Positions 23,253-32,581 of a stretch of 64,000 bases of DNA are shown piece after piece (position 1 is the stretch's first letter; each line of letters begins with the position of its first letter). Position numbers and translations under genes: made by a program. The notes under the pieces were generated by a model. It was not told the DNA's origin and searched no databases. It was given only the letters and a program-made list of their open reading frames with translations. Origin of the DNA: Mucidula mucida (Eukaryota > Basidiomycota > Agaricomycetes > Agaricales > Physalacriaceae); NCBI GenBank assembly GCA_015501055.1, contig JADNYV010000141.1, forward strand, positions 33,065 through 97,064. The letters are read 5' to 3'.

Positions 23253-25879
23253 TCAACTGCTGGGATCGAATGGCGCAAAGGCCTGTTTGAACGCTTGCGC
23301 ATCTGCACGATCTTCCTCTTCAGATAACGTACACTCCTTCCAATCGTGTCGATTCGGCGTGCCCAGAAGGGTGCTAATGACCTGTCTTGTCACCAAGTCA
23401 GTTCCCACAAATTCATGACAAGACAAAATGACCACCCACCTGCCAAACTGGATACTGAATGGCACATGGTCCTTCAAGACATGCACCATCATCCCCCCAT
23501 CAGGCAAGTCAACCCTAAAGTAGCTTCCCCGCCCATTCGAACACGAAGCCAACGCTTCCTCCGCGCGCTCTTCAAAGTCGATTCCCAACAGCCCGCCCTC
23601 TTCGACGAATGTCGATTCGACCGCGTCCTTCAAATTTAACGGAATCGGTACCGCCTGCACATGCGCATGTCCACCCTTCTGCCGCAGACGCCCTACTTCG
23701 AAAAAGACCGCAGCCATACTGTGCTTGGCGAACATCGCACGAAGCGCTGTTTTGTACCTATATCAGAAGTGAATCAGCTCAACCGGGGATGTACAAAGCA
23801 AGACTGAAACAAACCGCTCAATCTCTTCGGTTATAGGCGGGGCGAGATCCGGCGCGATGGTGTTGAGCGTGGGGTAGTGCGCTATCGGCACGATAAGAAC
23901 GTGCCCACCACCAGGAACGTCAACATGGTCCGCCGCAGATTGCGTGGGTATGATCTGGCCTTTGGGCAACGTCACATAACATTCCGAGCCGATAGCCACG
24001 ACGAGGTGTTTACTAGCAACGTTTTCAGCCGCTGAGACACGCATAGTATAAAAGAGACGTACGCCAAGTTCGGACTGGATAAGCAGAACCAGCATTCGTC
24101 CGCTAAACGGCCAAAGTTCAGTGCGAGAGTGCGTGGGTAGAAGGGGAACCTCACAAGTGATTTCCTTCGGTGGCCCACGTCTTCCTCCTCCTCCTCGTTG
24201 CCCCTGTGGGCGCACATTTGCCACAGGACAATCGTCGAGGTAATGGCTTTCGCTTCCACACGCCCTGCAGACGTATCCTTCTCTCGGCTTCTTACCACCC
24301 GTATCCCCAACAGCATGTCGCGTTGGACAGTCGCGCACGAGATGTCCAGGCTGGCTCTAATGTCAAGAGGGAATAAATGGCAGCGGAAAGAAACGACTTG
24401 CATTGTTGCATATCTTGCAGATGTATCCGTCTGGAGGTTTGGTCCGCTCGGGACATTGGTCGATAAAGTGCTAACAACTTTGAGCAAGAATACGATCATC
24501 AACTGGATAACAGACTTACATCCGTTCCCTCGCATCGTTTGCACTTGTATCCTTCTGGAGGCTTGTCTCCTCGATCTAAGTAACACCGTCAGAAAGGAAC
24601 AGGAAAATAAAGATGAATACACACCAACTCTTGCGCGCTTCACCGGCTTTTGTACGTTCCCAAAAATGAAATTCTGACCAGAGTCGTCCATCTCGGGCAT
24701 CTCACGTTTGCGCGGAATGTGCACTGCTTCAGTGAAAGGATTTTTGCTGGCGTTAGCGGGTTTGCTCGCAGGAACAGCCGCAGGTCCATTCGGTGCTATC
24801 GAGAATGCATAGAACCACTAATAAACGGTCACGATACTGCTAGCTTTTAGGAAGTGAGTATAGACTTACCCTCTGCTTCTTTCCCTCTGGGGGAGGCCCA
24901 CCAAACGCCCCCACGGCTACAAACCGCGAAACACGCTCCATTTCATCCTTCCAAACGTAGGGCTCACGTTCCCAGAATATCGGGGACTGCCCCGCGCCTA
25001 CGCTAAAGTGATAGCGAGGTTGCAGTCGGCGCATAACATCATCCAGCGGAGGTGCGCATACGGCTGATATTTCTGGGGGACTGAGGGGCAACGGGACAGC
25101 GGAAAGCATGGGGATTGCAGCGGGCCAGACGTTGGATATCATGATGTCGACGAGTTGGGAGGGTGAGGACCCAGATTGAATGGCTGCAAGGGATTTGTAG
25201 TTTTGTTTGGGATTGGAAGAGCCAAGGGTGTTTGAGAGTAGACGATCTGTTGTTTGAGAGGCGAAGAAGGGCGACGCGAATCCCTGCGAAGCGATTAATA
25301 GAAGACAGACCAATCCAACCAATTCAACGAACGGGTGCGGCTTCAGATGTCGAGTACACTTCTGGGTCGTATATACCGCCCAGACAAGCGATTCGAAGAC
25401 CATTCGGGGTCGTGATGAGTCCAGATTTACCTGGAGACAGATAAGCGCAAATTGTATCACAATTCGATGGTTTCTCACTCAACATGAACACATTTTTGCA
25501 GATTTCTCCACCGGTCCTGGCGAATTTCTGAATGACAGAATGCGGAAACGGGATCTTGCCCTGCATTATGTAGAATTCCAAAGGCGCTAGTAGGCTTTAT
25601 AGAGGTGTGACACGGCGGGCGACAATGACATACCTTCGATTTGACCGTTTAGTAGCAGCTCCGTCTCATCTTCGCCCTCATCATCAATCTTAGGCGGTCC
25701 AAAAAAGTCGCCCACGCAGAGAACAAAATCGAATTTGCCGTGTTTCGCGTCAATGGCCTTTACTTTGGCGAACAAGTCGCGTATCGAGCCTAGCGCTGGG
25801 CCAACCGTCAGCCTACAAAAGCATTATTACGCATTTTTGAGGAAGAGATCCATGCGTACACTTTTACCGAACTCGCCAT
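23253..25879 (-). CDS. CwfJ-family splicing/lariat-debranching factor (Drn1/CWF19L1-like)
   Basis: CwfJ proteins associate with late spliceosomes and modulate lariat debranching (family knowledge). Start at 25879: MASSVK, then an intron whose removal gives V-LTVGPALGSIRDLFAKVKA. KFDFVLCVGDFFGP follows, the metallophosphatase-like N-terminal domain (also LRIACLGGIYDP). A basic linker is followed by zinc-knuckle-like Cys/His repeats (RDCP...GYVCRACGSESHYLDDCP, about 24340-24230). The HIT-like CwfJ C-terminal domain 1 contains HLVVAIGSECYVTLPKGQ and GGHAHVQAVPIP. CwfJ domain 2 carries YFRVDLPDGGMMVHVL and ends AFAPFDPSS at 23253. About eight short introns. It is the only intact housekeeping gene inside the loop of the palindrome and appears single-copy here. 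Confidence 0.88.
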
Positions 25880-26549
25880 TGTCGTTGCCGCCGTCTCGGT
25901 CGTGGACGTTCGCGTTCAAGAGGATCGCGTCACGGTGTCACCGTAATGTAACGCCTTTCTTGACCACGTGCTTGCTCTTGACGCGAAGGAGTCGGACTCA
26001 GGACTTCCGACTCCGCGAGAAGCTCGTGCTGGCATGCCGTGCTGGAGGTACTGTGTGGCCTGTGGATGTGGTGGGACAGAGTATATGCTTCACCTAATTC
26101 CAGAGGGTGGATATTTGGAGAATCTCAGAGCGGTTGATCTGGTTTGAGTGCGCGATCGATGGCCAGAGGTGAATCTAGGTGGTTCATGTTGATGGGACAC
26201 GAGTTGTGGGCCTTTCTTGGAAGCTGGTGTTGCTTCAATGAACAACATATTATTCATGGTTGATTTCAGACTTTGATACCTAGTGTGGCGCTACTGGTTG
26301 TTGTTTCGGACACACCTCCATAAACCTGGAATGTCTCCGGTAGAAGAACTTATTTCAATATATCCACACGTTACTCGACTTACGGCGTGTCATTTATTGA
26401 CCAGCTCGGCGACATGGTTTTCAATAATCTTACCAGTGCGAGCCAGCAGCTATCATAGCATTGTCATTGTATATGCATGTTTTGGACTTGGAAAGTGCTC
26501 GAAGCCTGAAAATGCACAGTCACAATAAGAAGTGACTTGTTCCATTTCC

Positions 26550-26632
26550 GAGGCAGTGCTGCAAAATAAATGATGTGACAGCATGGGCGGTCCTTCCTTC
26601 CGTCCCACCATCATCCAGGTCCAAAACGCCAC
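26550..26632 (+). promoter_or_regulatory. Conserved upstream block of FB5
   Basis: GAGGCAGTGC, GATGTGACAGCA, TCCTTCCTTCCGTCCCACCA, AACGCCAC in the order found upstream of all FB3-FB8 genes. An in-frame ATG at 26583 lies inside this block, which argues against using it as the start of FB5. Confidence 0.5.
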
Positions 26633-26711
26633 ACTGAAATCCTTGCCCTATAATTACCTAGCTGCATTTGCGACCATTAATCTTGAACACTTCGCTCAGC
26701 GCCACGATCAC

Positions 26712-28388
26712 ATGCCGTTCATTCCTCCCTTCTATAACAAGAGCGACTTGAGGGCGTTTTACACGCCCTCCGAAAGTGAAGTACTCGCAATACAGTCCGA
26801 CCTCTCCAAACCATCCATCGAACTAGATGCTCTCACAGCCGAGATTACTCGTACGAAATCCCTCCTACAGTTTTTGGAGGACCGCCACACCCGCCTCAAC
26901 ATCCCCGTCACCCGCACTCGCCAATTCATCGCCGCGTCTCCCGTCCGCCGTCTCCCATTCGATGTGCTACGCATTATCTTCTTGTCTTTCTGCCACACGC
27001 CCGTGCCTGGGGACGTGATGGGCTACCAACTTCCATTCACCCTTGCTGTAGTGTGCTCACACTGGCGTGCCATCGTAATGAAGACGCCTGTTCTCTGGAC
27101 CGTCATCCATCTCGGACCCTCGAAAAGTTCGCCTGCCATTGTCGATCGTCAACTGGATCTCAGTGGGAGCCTCCCGCTGAGTCCACGCATCCAGGGCCCT
27201 CTTGATGGACGTCCTTCCGCCGCAAACCACGACGTCTACGAAGAGACGGACGAATATTTCAAGGCTGTCTTGAGGAGGCTCTTTCAAGCGCTTCCGCGAT
27301 GGCAGGACGTTTGCATTCAGATCGAACTCCAGGAACTAGAGCAATTCAATGCTCTGCTTCACGGTGCCCTCCAACCTGCAAATCTGCAAGGTCACGACCA
27401 CAGGAGCCAAATCATACCTGATCTGCTAGAGGCCGTTACATTGAAAGTTAGGCGTTTTCCTCAGCACGCCTCAATTAACCTGCCAGATATATTTGAATTG
27501 GCCCCCCGGTTGAAGGCCTTCTGTTTATTCAACGAGGATGGCCGCCCACACTACATTGACGCCTTTTGGCCTTCTCATGGCTTACCTTGGAATCAGCTGA
27601 AAAAGGTACATCTGGAACACGCGGACTTGCGCGTACTGGGACAGCTTCCTGCAGAGTTCTTCAGCGATGGTAAAGAAGCGGAGGTGGCAATCTACTTCCG
27701 ACAGCCGCCGTCCTACGCATCGCACCTGCCAACCGCCCAAATTATATCCAGGAACTTCACATTCCTCAGACTCATACCTATCCGCTGGGCTGCCGGTGGT
27801 GAGTTACCGAAGTACCTCGAAGCCTTATACGCTCCTACTCTCGAGCGCGTTGAGGTGGGTTGTGCCATGCACCCATACGAGCTCTGGCGAGAGACTCCGG
27901 ATGGCCTGAACAACATCGGTGGCCACAACATCTTGAGCGCTCTTTTGGCTGTGATCACGAGGTCAAAATGTACGATCAAATCGTTCAGGTTCTGTGTCTT
28001 CTGGGATGCGCCCGATAAAGCATTCGACGACTCGTTCTCACGCGCAATCATCGCCTTGCTGCACGTTGTGCCTGAGCTAGAAACACTCGAGATTCGCGAA
28101 GCCGGGAAGCGTGGACCATCCCTTCTCAGTGATCCCGAGTTCTTTAGTCTATGTGGTGGACCTGAGACGGGTGGACTGTTGTCCAAGCTCGAGTCACTAA
28201 AATTGGTTTGGGCGGCGGATAGGCAGCCGCCGATAGACAAGTTGGTTCCTATGTTGCATTCAAGGATAGGCGAGTCAGCGTTGAAGTCGTTTGTCATTGG
28301 TGTCCGAAAGGGCGGTGACCTCCCGCCGCAGATATTAGATTGTCTGCATCGGTTGAGGGAGAATGGGATCCGGGCGACGTTGTGGTAG
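26712..28388 (+). CDS. FB5: F-box/LRR-like protein
   Basis: 558 codons from ATG 26712 (MPFIPPFYNKSDLRAFYTP). The frame is open back to an ATG at 26583 because the TAA found in FB4 is AAA here, but that extension runs through the conserved promoter block and is probably untranslated. Coiled coil, F-box (SPVRRLPFDVLRIIFLSFC), VVCSHWRAIVMKTPVLW and LRR-like half with VPELETLEIREAGKRGPSLL and LSKLESLKLVWAADRQPP; tail GIRATLW. Same length as its mirror FB4. A 124-bp tract (27304-27427) is identical to 30989-31112 in FB6. Confidence 0.84.
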   Translation: MPFIPPFYNKSDLRAFYTPSESEVLAIQSDLSKPSIELDALTAEITRTKSLLQFLEDRHTRLNIPVTRTRQFIAASPVRRLPFDVLRIIFLSFCHTPVPGDVMGYQLPFTLAVVCSHWRAIVMKTPVLWTVIHLGPSKSSPAIVDRQLDLSGSLPLSPRIQGPLDGRPSAANHDVYEETDEYFKAVLRRLFQALPRWQDVCIQIELQELEQFNALLHGALQPANLQGHDHRSQIIPDLLEAVTLKVRRFPQHASINLPDIFELAPRLKAFCLFNEDGRPHYIDAFWPSHGLPWNQLKKVHLEHADLRVLGQLPAEFFSDGKEAEVAIYFRQPPSYASHLPTAQIISRNFTFLRLIPIRWAAGGELPKYLEALYAPTLERVEVGCAMHPYELWRETPDGLNNIGGHNILSALLAVITRSKCTIKSFRFCVFWDAPDKAFDDSFSRAIIALLHVVPELETLEIREAGKRGPSLLSDPEFFSLCGGPETGGLLSKLESLKLVWAADRQPPIDKLVPMLHSRIGESALKSFVIGVRKGGDLPPQILDCLHRLRENGIRATLW

Positions 28389-28724
28389 GTCTGTAGCGTA
28401 AGTAGTCAGATCAATAGTCCTGTAGTACAGTGTAATCCTTCAATGCATAAAACATCAATTTAGACAAGAACAATGATTTTGCTCGCCGTTTCTGTTACTG
28501 AGTCTGTCTTTAGTGGTCGGCAGCCACGGTGCAAGCGTATTGGTGACGACCGGCACGTCGCGCGCGCTAGCATCGCCGAGTCGTGAAGCGAAGTCGTCGG
28601 CAACTCGAAAGAAATATCCGAGCCACGTGCTCACATTCTCTTTGCTCACAACACTATCATTCTACAAGTAACTTCAGGTAAATATCTCAAAGTTCGCCAC
28701 GGCAGTTGGCGAATCATGTACTCT

Positions 28725-29602
28725 AGATGGTATGTTCTTCTATCCTTGTGTAAACTGTACGTCCACATCTGCTATTTCAATGCCAGGACTAACCTTCTAT
28801 AAATGTAACAGACAAATAGCAAAATACACATGTCCAACTTGCAATGTCCCATATCCTGCAATGTTTCTGAAGCCCAACACATGGCAAATGCTCCCGCGGA
28901 TTTTACCGAAGAGAGATCACGCAGCAGGGCGAGGAAACAGCATCCAATACCAAACCGCCACCACCGGATATCCTTGCTGGTTTAAAGACCATCTATGCGA
29001 CAAGGATTATGCCCAATTCATTCGCCATATCTAACATGTCGGCACCTTGCAATACTTTTCCTCAGAAAGTCAACGAGGCGCCAGCCCTCTTGACCGCCTT
29101 GCTTCCTTTCCTAACTCCGCGTTGGTGTTCGCGTCCTTCGACGATGTTATCACTGAAGGACGTACCCGCAATCTGTACTCTTCGCCGACTTCTTGTTTCT
29201 CCGTTCGCACGTCGTTATCGAAGCCGAGCCCCATCCGTACGATAATGCGTTCCGCATGCTGGGTGATCTGCACGATGCATTTGAGGAACCTCCAAGAAGA
29301 AACATGTCTGATATGCGGCGCTTGCGTTGGAAGGCAGAGTTTTCCAGGACGGTTCGAAGATGCAATCGCTGAGCGCCAGAGAATGGCGGATGAGGAGTAC
29401 AAGCAGGTGTAAGAGTCGTCGGGACTCACTGAAGCGTCCACCAAGATATTTCCTGCTTGAGATGAATATTGATTGCGGCTTTGTCCTAGCTTCTTCGTCC
29501 CAGGACTGCGATGACCTCTTCCTCAGGTTCACGACTAACTCGTCCTCCTTCGCTGTGGCGCCATGTGGAGACGGCACTGCTGATGATGATGTTGTTTAGG
29601 TT
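28725..29602 (+). pseudogene. HIT-type zinc finger protein, decayed, right copy
   Basis: Mirror of the left pseudogene, with the same broken finger (YPCVNC, AKYTCPTCNVPYPAMF) and the same frame breaks downstream (LLTALLPFLTPRW). It lacks 189 bp that the left copy keeps (left 19731-19919), which removes the AEERLKMM...GVDLERYG segment. Shared lesions show the gene was already dead before the arms were duplicated; the deletion came later. Confidence 0.6.
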
Positions 29603-30067
29603 GGAACGTACACCGACACCAGCGGCACCGACAATTTTGGCACCGATCTTCGAAATGACCTCAAGAAAGCCTGCAAGTTTAACTCTCGTCGTCTTCATCC
29701 ATGACTTCAGGGTACAGTATAGATTACATGTGAGTGAGAATGACGGAGTCTTATCTGGTGGGGCTCGACGTCCGGAATGCAGCACTGCGTGTTGTCATGT
29801 ATGCAACATCTTGATGACAGTTTTTTTCTTTGAGCATCGTACTGGTAGACTTATTCGCGAGAGTATCCAGGTTGAATGTGGTTGTCATACTTGAGATGGT
29901 CAAGCTACTAAGCCACTCCTGAATCTAAATTATGAAGTTAGATTCTGTGTAAGTATACAGACATCGTTTAGGTGCCATGTTCTTAGCAGTGCTAGTTTCC
30001 ATGCTGATTATGGATGTCCTTGCCCATCATGATGAGATGTGACTCGCTTTATAACTAATGATTTTGC
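29603..30067. other. Non-coding stretch within the right arm
   Basis: Mirror of 18588-19059. Nothing recognisable as a gene. Confidence 0.35.
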
Positions 30068-30149
30068 GAGGCAGTGCTCCATCATGATAAGTGATGTGAC
30101 AGCAGTGATCCTTCCTTGCTCTCCACCATCATCCCCGTCCATAACGCCA
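30068..30149 (+). promoter_or_regulatory. Conserved upstream block of FB6
   Basis: Same module as FB3: GAGGCAGTGC, GATGTGACAGCA, TCCTTCC, CCACCATCATCC, AACGCCAC. A CTTTATAAC element lies about 20 bases before it. Confidence 0.5.
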
Positions 30150-30197
30150 CCTTTAGGTTATCGCCCTACGATTGTACCACCACATTGGCAAGATTTA

Positions 30198-32049
30198 ATG
30201 ACCGCACGTCGCCTCTTCATGCTGGTCTTCAGCTATGTCATGCAGGTAAGTTTACAGCTATTACTGTTCTTCCAATTGGCTTAGGAACACTGAGGCCCTT
30301 GGCAATATCTTCTATTTTATGAGCATCAAGAGCCCTAGGGAGACAACCAGCACCCAGATAGTACTCTGCACCCGTTGCCCCAATTCTATATTCTATACGC
30401 CCTATAGTCCCCGCTTCTATGACAACGGCGTCACAAGGGCGTTTTACACGCCTTCCAAAAGTGACGTGCGCACGATTGAAAACGACCTCCTCGCACCATC
30501 CGCCGAGCTAGCTGCTCTCGAAGCCGAAATTACTCGCATACAATCCCTTCTACAGATATTGGAGGACCGCCACACTCGTCTTAACATCCCCATCACCCGC
30601 ACTCGCCAATTTCTCGATGCGTCTCCCATCCGCCGTCTCCCTTCCGAAGTGCTGTGCATCATTTTCTGGCATTACTGCCACACGCCCGTGCCAGAGGACC
30701 CGATGCGCTACGAACTTCCTTTCACTCTTGCTGTGGTGTGCTCACAGTGGCGATCCATTCTTCTGGATACTCCTTCCCTTTGGACCATCATCCAGCTCGG
30801 GCCCAGGAAAAGTTCGCTTGCGCTGGTCGACGGTCAATTGGATCTCAGTGGGAACCTCCCGCTGAGTCTACGTATACAGGGCCCTCTTGATGGGCGTCCT
30901 TCTGCCGGAAATCACGACGTCTACGAAGAAACGGATGAATATTTCAAGGACGTCTTGAGGAGGGTTTTTCACGCGCTTCCGCGGTGGAAGGACGTTTGCA
31001 TTCAGATCGAACTCCAGGAACTAGAGCAATTCAATGCTCTGCTTCACGGTGCCCTCCAACCTGCAAATCTGCAAGGTCACGACCACAGGAGCCAAATCAT
31101 ACCTGATCTGCTGGAGACCGTTGTTCTAAAAGTACCACACATTATCAGCTCACCGACTCGCTTGCCGAAAATCTTCGAATCGGCCCCCAGCTTCAAATCC
31201 TTCTGCTTCTTCAATGACGATAAATATCCATTGTCTGGCGATTTCTGGCCTTCTCAGGGCCTACCTTGGAAACAGCTTGACTATATCATCCTCGAGCACC
31301 CGGACTTGCACGTACTCGACCGACTTCCTCCAGAGTTCTTGAGCGATGGTAAGGAAGCGGAACTAGAACTTAACCTGCGACATTTGCCGACCTACAGACT
31401 GAACGAGGGTATTGTGATCAGCAAGTTCACTTCCCTTAGCCTGGCACCTAATTACTGGAATAGCAATTTAGCGAGGTACCTCGAAGCGTTGTCCATACCT
31501 AATCTCAAGCACGTGGAGGTGGGTTGTGCTATGTGCCCCGGCCAGCTCTGGCGAGAGACTCCGGACGGCCAGAACAACATCGGCTGCCAAAACATCTTGA
31601 CCGCCCTTTTGGTCACGATAACCAGATCGAAATGTATGATCAAATCGTTCACGTTCTACGTCTTCTGGGATGCTCCCGACAAAGCCTTTGACGACTCGTT
31701 CGCACGCGCCATTATCGCCCTACTGTATGTTATGCCCGAGCTGGAGACTCTCGAGATTTGTGAAGCCGAAGAGCGTGGACCATCCCTTCTCAGTGATCCC
31801 GAGTTCTTTAGTCTATGTGGTGCACCTGAGACGGGTGGACTGTTGCCCAAACTCGAGTCGCTGGAGTTGGTGTGGGCCGCGGATCATCAGCCGTCAGCAG
31901 ACTTGGTTACTATGTTGCAATCGAAAATAGGCGACTCAGCGTTAAAGTCGGTTGTCATTGGTGTCCGAAAGGGCGGTGATCTCCCGTCGCAGATATCAGA
32001 TTGCCTGCGTCGACTGAGGGAGAATGGGATTCAAGCGACGTTGTGGTAG
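30198..32049 (+). CDS. FB6: F-box/LRR-like protein
   Basis: Mirror of FB3. Exon 1 30198-30245 (MTARRLFMLVFSYVMQ), intron 30246-30294 ending CACTGAG, exon 2 30295-32049; 600 residues, or 576 from the ATG at 30319. Domains as in FB3: LCTRC, coiled coil, F-box SPIRRLPSEVLCIIFWHYC, VVCSQWRSILLDTPSLW, LRR-like half, tail GIQATLW. Between residues of the DVCIQIELQELEQF stretch and IIPDLLE it is not FB3-like but identical in DNA to FB5 (30989-31112), so the gene is a mosaic. Confidence 0.85.
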
Positions 32050-32138
32050 GTCTATACAGTAGTCAGATTGACCAGTGTAAATCATAAACATTAATCATTT
32101 CTGAATCAAGTACAAATTGAAAGTTCGTAAGAGAACTG

Positions 32139-32217
32139 GCACTCAATGATGGTGCTTCGGGATCAACACGGTACGACCAGTAATCTCGTACGACCTCAAC
32201 TTGTCGATGATCTCACC
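32139..32217 (-). pseudogene. Fragment of the alcohol dehydrogenase 3' end
   Basis: Read on the minus strand it encodes EIIDKLRSYEITGRTVLIPK-HHH and a stop, equivalent to the end of the gene at 15.0-16.5 kb. It was carried along as the outer edge of the inverted-repeat arm. No upstream part is present. Confidence 0.85.
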
Positions 32218-32581
32218 CAATCAGTTCCTCATACACCTGCTGCTCGACATTCATTGCACACATCATTGTGGTACACACTTCGTCGTCTCCGGCAGATTTT
32301 TTTCTTCTGAATGTCCTCATGTGTACAAGGGCTCTCAAAGAAGAAGAAGAATGACATTTCAGAGATTGCTGGATCAACCGCTGGGTCCCGCACCTGCTCA
32401 TAAGTGAGATTTTGAAGCATGATGCCACTGTGAGTCTGTATCATGCTAGTATTCTGATGGTCATACTTGCTATCAATTAACAATTATTCATGATGAATAG
32501 AGGGCTTGTGTTCTTATCAATGCTCTTCGTTGTACCCAAAATATTATACAAAACTTTCTACTCTTCTTTTGCTCGCACTAT
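32218..32581. other. Intergenic
   Basis: Between the outer edge of the right arm and the 3' end of the aminotransferase. It is AT-rich, and no gene was recognised. Confidence 0.4.

Larger units (their letters stand above)
26110..32217. repeat. Right arm of the large inverted repeat
   Basis: Reverse-complement counterpart of about 16426-22740: upstream region, FB5 (plus), HIT-finger pseudogene (plus), FB6 (plus), and about 80 bases of the dehydrogenase 3' end (minus). The arm is about 0.2 kb shorter than the left one, mostly because of a 189-bp deletion in the pseudogene (junction near 28931/28932). Confidence 0.9.

Noticed and set aside
22691..23308. 205-codon minus-strand frame next to the CwfJ gene
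   Set aside because: Overlaps the 3' end of CwfJ in another frame, has no motif, and uses sequence from the edge of the inverted repeat; probably chance.
26583..26711. N-terminal extension of FB5 from ATG 26583
   Set aside because: It translates the promoter block conserved across the family, and the mirror gene FB4 has a stop in the same place.
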